Source of the DNA: RDXT01 sp033762375
GTDB lineage: Bacteria > Bacteroidota > Bacteroidia > J057
Reading direction: 5' to 3'
DNA: 64,000 bases
NCBI GenBank assembly: GCA_033762375.1
Contig: JANRLQ010000007.1
Location: forward strand, 1 to 64,000
Shown here: positions 43,900 through 52,952 of the stretch, in pieces
Position numbering within the stretch: the stretch's first letter is position 1
How the letters are laid out: every line of letters begins with the position of its first letter
Notes under the pieces: model-generated
Told to the model about the DNA's origin: nothing
Seen by the model: only the letters and a program-made list of their open reading frames with translations
Databases searched by the model: none
Position numbers and translations under genes: made by a program

Positions 43900-43907
43900 A
43901 GTTTTGA
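43900..43907 (+). promoter_or_regulatory. Predicted promoter of the response-regulator/hybrid-kinase pair
   Basis: TAGTTTTG is an exact -7 box, 35 bases before the ATG at 43942. TTTG at 43872-43875 lies 24 bases upstream, a longish but usable -33 spacing. Confidence 0.55.
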
Positions 43908-43941
43908 AGGCATAGAATGAAGCCCCTTAACCGTTAGTAAC

Positions 43942-44388
43942 ATGAAAAAAAACCATACCCTTCATCTACTATTGGTCGAGGACAACCCTGCCGATGTAAG
44001 GCTTACGCGGGAGGCCATCAAAGAGTGTACACTCAAGGAGCAAATCGTACTCCATGTAGTGTCTGACGGAGAGGAGGCCCTTCGTTACCTCCATCATCAG
44101 CCGCCATACGAGGAGAGCACCCTCCCCGACCTGATCCTGCTGGATCTCAACCTGCCCAAAAAAGATGGGCGCGAGGTCCTGACAGTCATCAAACAACACC
44201 AGACGCTTCGGCGCATACCCGTGATCGTCCTGACGACCTCCAATGCCCGGCGGGACGTACTGGATACGTACGACCTGCATGCCAATTGTTTCATTACCAA
44301 ACCTGTGGATATCAGGCAGTTTATCGCCATTTTTCAATCTATTGAGACTTTCTGGTTTCAGGTAGTCCAGCTTCCCATGCATCTATAA
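43942..44388 (+). CDS. Single-domain response regulator (Rcp1-like)
   Basis: 148 residues, one receiver domain. Acidic pocket in LLVEDNPAD, phosphorylation site Asp68 in ILLDLNLPKKDG, Thr in IVLTTSNARRD and Lys in CFITKPVD are all present. The insertion after the phosphorylation site (PKKDGREVLTVIKQH) resembles Rcp1-type regulators that partner phytochrome-like or hybrid kinases. It is followed after 31 bases by the hybrid kinase gene, so it is likely a phosphate acceptor or sink of that kinase. Confidence 0.92.
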   Translation: MKKNHTLHLLLVEDNPADVRLTREAIKECTLKEQIVLHVVSDGEEALRYLHHQPPYEESTLPDLILLDLNLPKKDGREVLTVIKQHQTLRRIPVIVLTTSNARRDVLDTYDLHANCFITKPVDIRQFIAIFQSIETFWFQVVQLPMHL

Positions 44389-44419
44389 ACCCAGAACCTT
44401 GACAGCTCCGGATAAGGCT

Positions 44420-46765
44420 ATGCTGACCATCTTGCTCATCGAGGATTACCGGGAGGACAAAGTCCTCATAGATAAGTATCTCCGGGAGGAGCCTAAAGTG
44501 CCGTACAAGCTGCTCTGGGCACAGACCCTGACCGAGGGGCATCAGCTCATCCGGGAGCATCCGGTGGGCATTGTCCTGCTGGACCTCAACCTGCCGGACA
44601 GTACGGGCATGCCTACTTTTGAGAGCCTGCTGCGGGCTGCGCCGGAGGTCCCGCTGATTGTGCTGACGGGCCTGGCTGATTACGAGCTGGGCAATAAAGC
44701 CGTAGGGCTCGGCGCACAGGATTTTGTGGACAAAAACCAACTGAGCGGTGTCCTGCTCTGGCGCACGATACAGTATGCCCGCCAGCGTCATCAGTTGCAC
44801 CGGAATCTGGAGGAGGCACACCGTATCGCCCGGATGGGTACCTGGACCTACGACGCGTCTTCAAAAACTCTCTCGCTGAGCCAGGCGACACTCGAAATGC
44901 TGCGAATACCCGAGGCTCTCTGGCCGTCCAGCGAGCGCTCATACCTGGAGCTTGTACATCCTGATGACCAGCCGCACGTCGTGCAGGCCCTCCAGCGGGT
45001 GCGGGAAGACCATGAAGGCTTTCACCTGGAGCACCGCTTACTGATCCCTGGTTTGCCCCAGCCCATCTATGTCAACCTCAAAGGTGAGCCAGTCCGGTCT
45101 ATCCGGGGGGAGATCACCAACTTCAAGGGGACTATCCAGGATGTGTCCGAGCAAGAGCAGATCAAACAACTCCAAGCTGACTATGAGCGGGCCCAGATGC
45201 TGGCCTCCCTGCGGCAGCAGTTTTTGGAGCGCACCAGCCATGAGATCCGCACCCCCCTCAATCCTATCCTCCTGCTCACCCGTGAGTTGCTTAATAGTGA
45301 GCTGACACGTGACCAGCGGGAGGCCCTCGATACCATCCGATACGCCGGGGAGACGCTCCTCGCGGTGGTGAACGATATTCTGGATCTGGCCAAAATTGAA
45401 GCGGGCAAAATAACCTTCAGAAAAGAAACCTTTGAGCTGGCCAATGTCCTGAACTACCTCAGGGATATGATGGACCCTCCGATACAGGCCAAATCCATCG
45501 CGCTTACCTTCGAGATCGCGCCAGAAGTACCCGGCCTTATTATCGGGGACCATGTCCGCCTGACCCAAATCCTCCTCAATCTCCTGAGCAATGCCGTGAA
45601 ATTTACGAATACCGGCAGCATCGTGATCCGCATCCTGGCGGATCCCATGACCCCTGACAAGCTCCAGCGGCTGCGGTTTGAGGTGATAGACACGGGTATC
45701 GGGATTCCGGCCAATAAACTCCAGCTTATCTGGGAGAGTTTTCAGCAGGTGGACAGCACCGAGCTCCGCCGGGCAGGCGGGTCTGGCCTTGGCCTCACCA
45801 TCGTACGACAGCTCGTGCAGCTACAGGGAGGCACGATCAGCGTCGAAAGCCGGCAAGGACAAGGATCAAGGTTCTTTTTTGACCTCGAGTTTGGGATTCC
45901 GGATGGCCTGGAAAAACAGGAAGACGTCCTCAGCATCAACACAGAGGCAATGCAGGGCCTTACAATCCTGCTGGTTGAGGACAATGCTTTCAACCAGATT
46001 GTCACCCAGCACCTGCTCAATAAATGGGGCATCGCTGTAGATATCGCTCAGCACGGCCAGGAAGCACTGGACATCCTCACAGCACGCACGGCCCCCCTAT
46101 ATGACCTGATCCTGATGGATGTCCAAATGCCCATCATGAACGGCTACGAAGCCACCCGCATGATCCGGCAGTCTGATGATGAAACTTTGCGGTCTATCCC
46201 GATTGTTGCCCTGACGGCCAATGTCTTCAAGGGCAGCATCGAGGAGTGTATCGCAGCCGGTATGGATGATTATGTCTCCAAGCCTATTGACATTGCAGCA
46301 CTTTATACTAAAATTGTGCAGCATACCAACCGTATCGCAGAACACGTAACTCTCCCTCTCCCCACTCAAGCCCTTACGCGCCCTGACCCGATGGAAAATA
46401 CGAACGCCGACATGTATCACCCTCCGTTCATAGACCTGACCTATCTGAACGAAATCTCTGGCGGAGACAGGAGTATCATGATCAAAACGATCGAGCGGTT
46501 TTTGCAAGATGCGCCAGAGCTGATGACGGATATTGAAGCACATGCTGATCAAAAAGATCCCGTCACACTTGCAAAAGCCGCGCACAAACTCCGGAGTTCC
46601 TCTATGTTCCTCGGTATCGAAAAGCTGGGAGGACTCCTGGCAAAAATTGAGTATGAGCAGGCTCAGCATAGCGCTGCACAGATCAGTGAGATGGTCAGGA
46701 AGGCCCGGCTTGTCCTGAGTGCCTCTATGGTAGAGCTGGAGACAGCACTTCAGGCGATGCGCTGA
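44420..46765 (+). CDS. Hybrid sensor histidine kinase: REC-PAS-HisKA-HATPase-REC-Hpt
   Basis: 781 residues, cytoplasmic. In order: receiver 1 (Asp55 in LLDLNLPDST), a PAS fold (about 130-250, with HRIARMGTWTYDASSKT), HisKA with His274 in TSHEIRTPL, HATPase with N box (LLNLLSNAVKFTN), G1 (FEVIDTGIGIP) and G2 (GGSGLGLTIV), receiver 2 with Asp567 in LILMDVQMPIMNG, and a C-terminal Hpt domain with His722 in AAHKLRSS. A full internal phosphorelay is therefore present. The receiver at the N-terminus suggests that an upstream kinase controls it. The ATG at 44420 is used; TTG at 44399 is less likely. Confidence 0.93.
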   Translation: MLTILLIEDYREDKVLIDKYLREEPKVPYKLLWAQTLTEGHQLIREHPVGIVLLDLNLPDSTGMPTFESLLRAAPEVPLIVLTGLADYELGNKAVGLGAQDFVDKNQLSGVLLWRTIQYARQRHQLHRNLEEAHRIARMGTWTYDASSKTLSLSQATLEMLRIPEALWPSSERSYLELVHPDDQPHVVQALQRVREDHEGFHLEHRLLIPGLPQPIYVNLKGEPVRSIRGEITNFKGTIQDVSEQEQIKQLQADYERAQMLASLRQQFLERTSHEIRTPLNPILLLTRELLNSELTRDQREALDTIRYAGETLLAVVNDILDLAKIEAGKITFRKETFELANVLNYLRDMMDPPIQAKSIALTFEIAPEVPGLIIGDHVRLTQILLNLLSNAVKFTNTGSIVIRILADPMTPDKLQRLRFEVIDTGIGIPANKLQLIWESFQQVDSTELRRAGGSGLGLTIVRQLVQLQGGTISVESRQGQGSRFFFDLEFGIPDGLEKQEDVLSINTEAMQGLTILLVEDNAFNQIVTQHLLNKWGIAVDIAQHGQEALDILTARTAPLYDLILMDVQMPIMNGYEATRMIRQSDDETLRSIPIVALTANVFKGSIEECIAAGMDDYVSKPIDIAALYTKIVQHTNRIAEHVTLPLPTQALTRPDPMENTNADMYHPPFIDLTYLNEISGGDRSIMIKTIERFLQDAPELMTDIEAHADQKDPVTLAKAAHKLRSSSMFLGIEKLGGLLAKIEYEQAQHSAAQISEMVRKARLVLSASMVELETALQAMR

Positions 46766-46768
46766 GAC

Positions 46769-47563
46769 ATGAGGCGCGACCTGACCTGGCACTCGCAGAC
46801 AACCATCCCGCTGTCGGTTTCGTGCTACGAAAGCGGCCGCGCTCAGGGATGCCTTATTTGGCTCCAAAGCTGGGATCAGCCGGATAACCCGGTATTTGTA
46901 TCCCACGTCTGTGAGTACCTGGCTGCCGCCTGCCTTGACGTCATAGTCGTGCGGCCTGCATACGAGATCTGGCTTGAGGCACATGCTGATGTGTACACCT
47001 ACACCCAGGAACTTCAGGCTTATCGGTCGCTCATACATGCCTGTGCCTGCGGACACCTGTCTGCTACCCAGCCGGCATCGTTAGGCCTGATGGGTATAGG
47101 CATGGGAGGGACCATGTCCCTGCTGGCGGCCTGGCATGAACCGCAGGTACAAGCTGTTGTTACCTGGGGGGCCATGCCGCGACTAGACCGGTATGATGCG
47201 GATGTTATCGCCGACCGGCACCCGTACAAATCCCTGACACCACCCCGTCTGCCCATGCAGACAGGCCTGATGTTGCGGGAGGATATTACGGCTCATGGTC
47301 ACAGCACCTTATCTGTAAGGGAGGCGATTCGCCAGCTTCGCCGACCGTTGCTGCTGCTGCACGGGACTGCCGATACGGAAGTTCCCCTGCATGAAGTAGA
47401 GTTGCTCCACATTTTTGGAGACCCGGATCAGACCCACCTGAGGCTCATCCCACATGGAGATCAGACATGGGGGTGTACCTGTCCTTTTATCACGCCCCCA
47501 CCCACACAGCTTTCCCTGGCCCTGAGTTTCACCCGGGATTTTTTTGAAGCGTCTCTGATGTGA
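46769..47563 (+). CDS. Alpha/beta-hydrolase-fold protein lacking the nucleophile serine
   Basis: 264 residues of the dienelactone hydrolase/peptidase S9 type. The nucleophile elbow reads G109-I110-G111-M112-G113 where active enzymes have G-x-S-x-G; a single-base change (AGC to GGC) would explain it. The later acid GTADTEVP (near residue 213) and a histidine (IPHGDQTWG) remain. The family is otherwise recognisable (LHGTAD). The gene starts 3 bases after the hybrid-kinase stop and therefore probably shares its transcript. As a pseudo-enzyme it might bind a ligand or partner. Confidence 0.72.
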   Translation: MRRDLTWHSQTTIPLSVSCYESGRAQGCLIWLQSWDQPDNPVFVSHVCEYLAAACLDVIVVRPAYEIWLEAHADVYTYTQELQAYRSLIHACACGHLSATQPASLGLMGIGMGGTMSLLAAWHEPQVQAVVTWGAMPRLDRYDADVIADRHPYKSLTPPRLPMQTGLMLREDITAHGHSTLSVREAIRQLRRPLLLLHGTADTEVPLHEVELLHIFGDPDQTHLRLIPHGDQTWGCTCPFITPPPTQLSLALSFTRDFFEASLM

Positions 47564-47582
47564 TCCTATCCGGCAAATCAGC

Positions 47583-47590
47583 TACTTTTG
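47583..47590 (+). promoter_or_regulatory. Predicted holA promoter -7 box
   Basis: TACTTTTG is an exact -7 match that ends only 4 bases before the ATG at 47595, so the transcript would begin near the start codon and have almost no leader. No TTG is found at 19-23 bases upstream. Confidence 0.5.
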
Positions 47591-47594
47591 TACC

Positions 47595-48614
47595 ATGACC
47601 TTTGACCAAATCCTGCAGCAGATCCGCAAGCGCCAATTTGCACCCGTGTATTACCTATACGGAGAGGAAACATATTTTATTGACAAAATCGCCCATCTCC
47701 TGGACGAACCCGGCGCTGTCCTCGGGGAGGGCGAGGCAGACTTCAACCGCACCCTGCTCTATGGACCTGACGTACAGGGAGGACAAGTCATCAATGCCTG
47801 CCGGGGATTTCCTGTCATGGCACAGCATCGCCTTGTGATCGTGCGGGAGGCACACCGCCTGCCCAAAGCTGAAATTGAAAAAATCAGCACGTATCTCAAA
47901 CAACCCGTCCCCTCGACCGTACTGGTGCTCGCCTGGAAAGACCGCAAAAGTGGACTCCCTAAAGCCGCCTCGGATGCTGCCGCCAAACATGGGGTCGTAT
48001 TTCATGCAAAAAAAATGTACGACTCCGATGTACAGCGCTGGACTGATGAACAACTTGCCGCTTCTGGATTTGAGGCAGATCCTGGCCTGGGGGCAATCCT
48101 GACTGCCAACCTGGGAGCCAATCTGAATCTGATCGAAAATGAGCTGGAAAAAATGTATATTCTCCTTCGCGCAACACATCAGACCCGGATTTCGAAGGAG
48201 TTTGTATTTCAGATGATCAATGTGGATAAGGAATTTAATGTTTTTGAGCTGGTGCACAGCCTCAGCGAAAAAGACCTGTACCGCGCCCACCTGATCGCCG
48301 ACCGCCTCACCCAAAATACCCGGCTCAACCCTCCTGTGCTCATTGTCAACGGACTATTTCAACTTTTTCATCATGTCGCACTGGTACACCAGCACAAGCT
48401 CAGGGATCCCAACTCTGTCAAAAATCAATTTGGTGTAAACTACTATCAAGCCAAAGACTATACAACGGCTGCTCAGAAATACAGCCTGGCGCATACCTAC
48501 CGGAATATCGGGTACATACAGGAAGCGGACCTTCTGCTCAAAGGCATGGGCGGCACACTCATGGATGAACAGCATATTATCAAAACACTCATCTGGCGCC
48601 TAATGGCTGCCTGA
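47595..48614 (+). CDS. holA: DNA polymerase III delta subunit
   Basis: 339 residues; part of the clamp loader that opens the beta sliding clamp. Typical blocks are YYLYGEETYFIDKI near the start, GFPVMAQHRLVIVREAHRL near 75, the LGANLNLIENELEKMYIL helix near 180 and the NVFELVHSLSEKD segment near 215. Length is usual for the family in Bacteroidota. It is convergent with the NarL-type regulator, whose stop lies 8 bases further. Confidence 0.92.
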   Translation: MTFDQILQQIRKRQFAPVYYLYGEETYFIDKIAHLLDEPGAVLGEGEADFNRTLLYGPDVQGGQVINACRGFPVMAQHRLVIVREAHRLPKAEIEKISTYLKQPVPSTVLVLAWKDRKSGLPKAASDAAAKHGVVFHAKKMYDSDVQRWTDEQLAASGFEADPGLGAILTANLGANLNLIENELEKMYILLRATHQTRISKEFVFQMINVDKEFNVFELVHSLSEKDLYRAHLIADRLTQNTRLNPPVLIVNGLFQLFHHVALVHQHKLRDPNSVKNQFGVNYYQAKDYTTAAQKYSLAHTYRNIGYIQEADLLLKGMGGTLMDEQHIIKTLIWRLMAA

Positions 48615-48621
48615 GTTTTCC

Positions 48622-49314
48622 TCATAACTCGATCAATCCCATCCGGATAGCTTCGCGCACGAGGCTGGCGGTATTGGTGACCTTTAGTTTCTGCATCAGG
48701 TTGCGGCGGTGTACCTCTACGGTAGCAGACTCAATATACAGACGTTGCCCTATCTCCTTGGACGTAAACCCATCCACGATCAACCGGAGAATCCGGGTTT
48801 CCTGCGGAGTAAGCTGCGGCATTGACGGGGCATTACGCTGATTTCTTACATGCTCGACGTAATACTGCATGACATCCGTGCCATAATAGGTAGCCTGGCC
48901 ATATACTGCCTCAATGCCCATGACCACCTCCCGCGCCCCGCTGGTATTACCTTTGAGGATGTATCCGGCAGCCCCGATGTCCAGGAGCTGTGCGATGGTA
49001 GCGCCGTTTTCATCTGCGGTGAGCATCAGCACCGGAATATGCGGAAAACGCTTGACGAGCTCCGTCGTAGCTTCTATGCCCCCCATACCTCTGGGCATGC
49101 TGATGTCCATGATGACTACATCTATCCTGATCTCCTGTGCTGCGACAATATTGATAGCCTCTGCGCCATCACTGGCCGTTGCTACTACCTGAATGATGCG
49201 CTCCCGCTCTGGCTTTGATCCTTCTTCATTCAAAAAAAGCTTGAGGGTATCCAGAAAAATCGGCTGATCATCCACCAGCAGGACATGAATGGGTGGAAGT
49301 GAGGTGTTTGTCAT
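48622..49314 (-). CDS. NarL/FixJ-type response regulator
   Basis: 230 residues. A receiver domain occupies residues 10-125 (phosphorylation site Asp70 in VVIMDISMPRGMGG; Thr in VLMLTADENG; Lys in AGYILKGN), and a LuxR-type helix-turn-helix covers about 165-225 (LTPQETRILRLIVDGFTSKEIGQRL, then ATVEVHRRNLMQKL). The protein is preceded on the same strand by a degenerate kinase gene (49498) and by the lipoprotein-like kinase (50839). The ATG at 49314 gives a normal N-terminus; the longer frame starting at 49371 does not. Confidence 0.94.
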   Translation of the reverse strand: MTNTSLPPIHVLLVDDQPIFLDTLKLFLNEEGSKPERERIIQVVATASDGAEAINIVAAQEIRIDVVIMDISMPRGMGGIEATTELVKRFPHIPVLMLTADENGATIAQLLDIGAAGYILKGNTSGAREVVMGIEAVYGQATYYGTDVMQYYVEHVRNQRNAPSMPQLTPQETRILRLIVDGFTSKEIGQRLYIESATVEVHRRNLMQKLKVTNTASLVREAIRMGLIEL

Positions 49315-49497
49315 ACTTGATACGTGTTCAATTTGTTGGATAAGTCGTGACAAGGTCAATAGTCCTGACATCAGACATCAACTATGTATTAGATGCCATA
49401 AAGTTGCAAAATTTTAATTTATTTTAAGTACTGAGCGCGTATTATTTTTATAAACCCAGCATAAAATTATTTAACAGAAAGTCCGTATTGTTTATAC

Positions 49498-50376
49498 TCA
49501 AAATGATATTTCCATCAAATCAGATGCGCAGGGAAGGGTAAATCTGCACGACCAAACTGTTTTGTCCGGAGGTGCCACGTCCCAGTCTCCTCCGTACTGA
49601 AGGAGGTAACGGGCAGCCTCCTGGCTGGCCGGGTGTCTGGCGGCTTGTCGGGGATCGGCGCAGTGTACCTCGATCCAGCCCGCAAGGTGTGATCCGGCAT
49701 GCTGCACCTGAAGGGTAATACCCGTACAGTACCGGGGTGCCTGACGCACCAGGGTTTCCAGCATCCGAAATAAGGCAGTAACCAACTCGGGTCTTACTGC
49801 CGAGTGGTGCATACATCCCGTGACAGAGACCGAAACAGGTGGTGCCACCTGAGCCGCAGCCCAGTCCTGCAGCCACTCAGCCCATTGCTCCCCGGAGGGT
49901 CCCGCAGAGGTGTCCAGTATATGCTCCGTATGGTTGATCAGGGCAGCAACCTGTGACTGTAATACATGCAAACATTCCGCTCTTTCAGAAGCGGAATCTT
50001 GCAGTAAAAATGGATGTAAGGTGTGCTGTAGGGCGTACAGTTGTGGCAATATTTCTGATCTGATACGGCCGGATGCCTGCGCAAGGGCCTGATCATGTCC
50101 CTCTACAAAGGCCCGCGCAGATGACCGGATATGCTGGCGGGTCAGGTCAGTCAGCACGGCTGCATGAGCTGTCGCTGAATCCACAGACGGAGCTGACTCG
50201 CCTGAAAATATAAAAAAGTGTGGTGTTTTATGCTGCTTACGTACACGCTGGTGCATCACAACACCAACTGTCACCCCTGTCAATATAGTACCCACCCATG
50301 CCCAGGACATGGTATGTGTCACATCTACAGACAACATCAGCCGATTGAATATTACCAGAGATGTCAACAGATACAT
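49498..50376 (-). CDS. Degenerate sensor-kinase-like protein
   Basis: 292 residues. One transmembrane segment lies near residues 22-42 (SWAWVGTILTGVTVGVVMH); the following helices (QASGRIRSEILPQLYALQ) resemble the dimerisation helix of HisKA_3 kinases, but the position of the phosphorylated histidine is not His. The C-terminal part has no N box with Asn and no DxGxG loop. It looks like a NarX/NreB-type kinase that has lost both catalytic sites. It lies 183 bases upstream of the NarL-type regulator and has a strong promoter. Confidence 0.55.
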   Translation of the reverse strand: MYLLTSLVIFNRLMLSVDVTHTMSWAWVGTILTGVTVGVVMHQRVRKQHKTPHFFIFSGESAPSVDSATAHAAVLTDLTRQHIRSSARAFVEGHDQALAQASGRIRSEILPQLYALQHTLHPFLLQDSASERAECLHVLQSQVAALINHTEHILDTSAGPSGEQWAEWLQDWAAAQVAPPVSVSVTGCMHHSAVRPELVTALFRMLETLVRQAPRYCTGITLQVQHAGSHLAGWIEVHCADPRQAARHPASQEAARYLLQYGGDWDVAPPDKTVWSCRFTLPCASDLMEISF

Positions 50377-50449
50377 GGTGTATAAGAATGAATGAGCTTG
50401 TGTTTATTCATGAAAAATTGTGTGCGTCTTGAACCCGTCTGATATAATA

Positions 50450-50480
50450 CAAAGATACAGGCCCTACCCCGCCGATACAA
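50450..50480 (-). promoter_or_regulatory. Predicted promoter of the degenerate-kinase gene
   Basis: On the - strand TTG (50480-50478) is followed after 20 bases by TATCTTTG (50457-50450), an exact match to both Bacteroidota elements. The transcript would start near 50445, leaving a leader of about 70 bases. Confidence 0.75.
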
Positions 50481-50546
50481 TACCGGGTAATGATGAAACT
50501 TATCTACCGGAAAACCGGTAGACGTATTTTTTGCCATTTTAGTACC

Positions 50547-50791
50547 TCCCGTCTCCAGAAACTAAGACAGGATGAACAGGATTAACAGGATCAGGCACTC
50601 CCCAAATCCCGTAAATCATGTTAATCCCGTCTCCAAAGTATAAGACAGGATTGACAGGATCAGAACAAACCAATCTCCTGTACATCCCCTAAATCCCGCC
50701 TCCAGAAACTAAGACAGGATGAACAGGATTAACAGGATCAGGCACTCCCCAAATCCCGTAAATCATGTTAATCCTGTCTCCAAAGTATAAG
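50547..50791. repeat. Duplicated palindromic repeat with GACAGGAT modules
   Basis: A segment of about 97 bases is present twice with few changes (about 50547-50644 and 50694-50791), with a 50-base spacer that contains a third, shortened GACAGGATTGACAGGAT module. Each unit starts with three ACAGGAT modules and ends in an inverted form (ATCCCGTAAATCATGTTAATCC followed by YGTCTC), so the arms of about 27 bases can pair with only four or five mismatches. No gene is in the stretch. It fills the 460-base gap between two - strand genes and is a dispersed-element candidate. Confidence 0.8.
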
Positions 50792-50838
50792 TCTGGCCGG
50801 GCCTTTTTCAGCGTGTATACCCGGTAGGCTGTTTATCC

Positions 50839-52830
50839 TTACAGGGAAGACGTAGGATTTTCAATCCCCCGGAAGGGGACCTCGACCGTTACGGTAGTTC
50901 CCTGTCCTTCTTTTGAGTCTATTGTTAAGGCGCCGCCCATCTCGCTGACGCGGGCCTCAATGATTTTCATGCCTCCCTTGCTCTGGACACGGGCATCCTG
51001 GGGATCAAACCCCCGCCCGTTATCCTCTACCACCAGCCGGAGCACATCGCGGTCCCGCACCAGCTGTAACGTGACCGCACTCGCGTAGGCGTGATAGATG
51101 ATATTCTGGGTCAGCGACTGGATGATGCGCAGGATATGCAGCCGGGTAGCGGCTTCAGGTTGTCCCGCCTCCAGTCCCGTGACGGTACAAGTCACCGTCT
51201 TAAATCCTGCACTTTCCCGAAGCATCTGGCACCAGTTTTCGATATCATGTTTGAGATCCGCCACCTGCGTATGCAGGAGCCGGTGAGACAGATTACGGGC
51301 TTCTTCCTGGGCGGAGTTCAGTGCCCGGAGTAGCAGGACATACCGGCTTTGTTGGGTCTGGTCCTGGGTAGCCGCAAGGCTGTTATAGATAGCTTCTGCC
51401 GCCATCTTAGCGGCGGCGATATTGGCCTTGACACTGTCATGAAGTTCACGCCCAATCGCCGTGCGGGTATCCTCCTCCGCCTGTATCTGCTTGTCGCGGA
51501 CCTCATCTAATCCCTGCTGGATCGTATCTATCAGCACCCGCGTACTCCGCTGCTGCTTGATACGCCCCTGCTGATAAATCAATAGTGCCAGCAAGATCGC
51601 GACCAGGGCGAGTATTGCAGTCCCTGCCAGTATTTGACTAGTGCGTGCACGCTCCTCTGCCAACTTGCCCCGATCAAGGTTAATGTCATATATAAACTTC
51701 TTATAGGTCTGATCGCGGTTATTAGACTGCTGGACTACCAGTTCATAATAGTCGCCCTTATGCTGCTGCACCAAAGCAAAATACCTGGTTGTATCAGACG
51801 GTCGTGCATTTTTATACATATCTTCATAAAATTTTTTTGCCAAGTTATGTATCCGCATTTTAATACCTGGATATCTATTTACAATACTATCAGCAAGCAG
51901 TAACGTAATGTATCTTTCTGCTTCATCATTTTCATTATTGATCTTTTTTAACTCAAAAAGCATGGAAATACCATTAAGCATGATATCAAATCTTTCTGCC
52001 TCATGAGCCTGTCTGATGATAGACTCCATTTCGGCTTCCGGAGAGTCCCCGAATACATACAAATTAAGAAATTGTTGTTGCTGCTGCTCGTCCGGTTCTA
52101 ATCCGACCAGCGCTACCATCTCATTTATAATAGTATCCTGTAATGCTGCATAATAATCTGTCAGATACAACTGGTTACCCAATACCACAAATACTATTTC
52201 ATTGTCCCCTGAGAGACGGGCCCGTTCAAGCGCCTTGTCCAGATTCTGTTTGATTTCATCAGCATCTTTCCCCCTGGACTCCTCCCCCGTATTAATCTGA
52301 TACATTAGAGAAGTCGCCAGATAATACAGGGCTTCCAGCTTGTTGCGGCTGGTGGAGTTAATATTTTCTATTTTGCTGATATAATCCAGGGCTTTTTTTA
52401 GCCAATCCTGCATATCTTCCTGCAATGCAGGCTCTGCAATATCCCCTGAATGAAAACTGTGGGTGATCACCCGATTTATGTATTGTTTGGCTATCTGCTC
52501 AGGTATTTTATAGCGGTCAGCCAATACAGCAGCCTCATCTGCTGCAACCAGGCTACTTGTTGGGTCCATTGTATATTTAGAAGCCGTCGCGATAAGCTCC
52601 CAGGTGCGAATCTCTGCCGATGGCGTATTCCCCTTTGTCGTCTCATTCAGCAATATCTTCAACTGATCCAATGCCCGAGCCGGAGCTGTATCTACCATCA
52701 TCTCCAGCGAGTCTAGACGGGCTTCCATCTGACGAGCCTGCTCAGCGGCAGCACGATCCGGAAGACATCCGGCGGACCAGCTCAGCAGCAATCCCAGCAA
52801 TATACAAGGTGCAGTACGGATCAGGGCCAT
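50839..52830 (-). CDS. Sensor histidine kinase with lipoprotein-type N-terminus
   Basis: 663 residues. The start (CILLGLLLSWSAGC) is a lipoprotein signal or membrane anchor; residues 30-395 are helical with TPR-like repeats and face the periplasm. One transmembrane segment follows near 405-425 (ILAGTAILALVAILLALLIY). The cytoplasmic part has HisKA_3 with His464 in IGRELHDS, then HATPase with G1 (LVVEDNGRGFD) and G2 (GGMKIIEARVSEMGG). This is a NarX/DesK-like kinase and a suitable partner for the NarL-type regulator at 48622. The region encoding the TPR-like part (51650-52400) is clearly richer in AT than the ends. Confidence 0.85.
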   Translation of the reverse strand: MALIRTAPCILLGLLLSWSAGCLPDRAAAEQARQMEARLDSLEMMVDTAPARALDQLKILLNETTKGNTPSAEIRTWELIATASKYTMDPTSSLVAADEAAVLADRYKIPEQIAKQYINRVITHSFHSGDIAEPALQEDMQDWLKKALDYISKIENINSTSRNKLEALYYLATSLMYQINTGEESRGKDADEIKQNLDKALERARLSGDNEIVFVVLGNQLYLTDYYAALQDTIINEMVALVGLEPDEQQQQQFLNLYVFGDSPEAEMESIIRQAHEAERFDIMLNGISMLFELKKINNENDEAERYITLLLADSIVNRYPGIKMRIHNLAKKFYEDMYKNARPSDTTRYFALVQQHKGDYYELVVQQSNNRDQTYKKFIYDINLDRGKLAEERARTSQILAGTAILALVAILLALLIYQQGRIKQQRSTRVLIDTIQQGLDEVRDKQIQAEEDTRTAIGRELHDSVKANIAAAKMAAEAIYNSLAATQDQTQQSRYVLLLRALNSAQEEARNLSHRLLHTQVADLKHDIENWCQMLRESAGFKTVTCTVTGLEAGQPEAATRLHILRIIQSLTQNIIYHAYASAVTLQLVRDRDVLRLVVEDNGRGFDPQDARVQSKGGMKIIEARVSEMGGALTIDSKEGQGTTVTVEVPFRGIENPTSSL

Positions 52831-52901
52831 AGTTGGATATAGTATTGGATATAACTGGCGTAATATACAAAAAACAGTCAGATATATACCTGACTGGTCA
52901 A

Positions 52902-52934
52902 AAAAGCCAAAGGCAACTCATACGAGTTGCCTTT
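52902..52934 (-). terminator. Terminator of the 98-residue gene
   Basis: An 11-bp stem (52909-52919 with 52924-52934) and a 4-base loop; read on the - strand it is followed by GGC and then a T-run. It lies 18 bases past the stop at 52953. A smaller inverted repeat (CAGTCAG ... CTGACTG, 52876-52897) lies next to it. Confidence 0.75.
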
Positions 52935-52952
52935 GTGTATCGTATGATGATA

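Noticed and set aside
50839..52830. Tail of the sensor kinase as a fused response regulator
   Set aside because: The C-terminus ends after the HATPase G2 region; no receiver motif is present.
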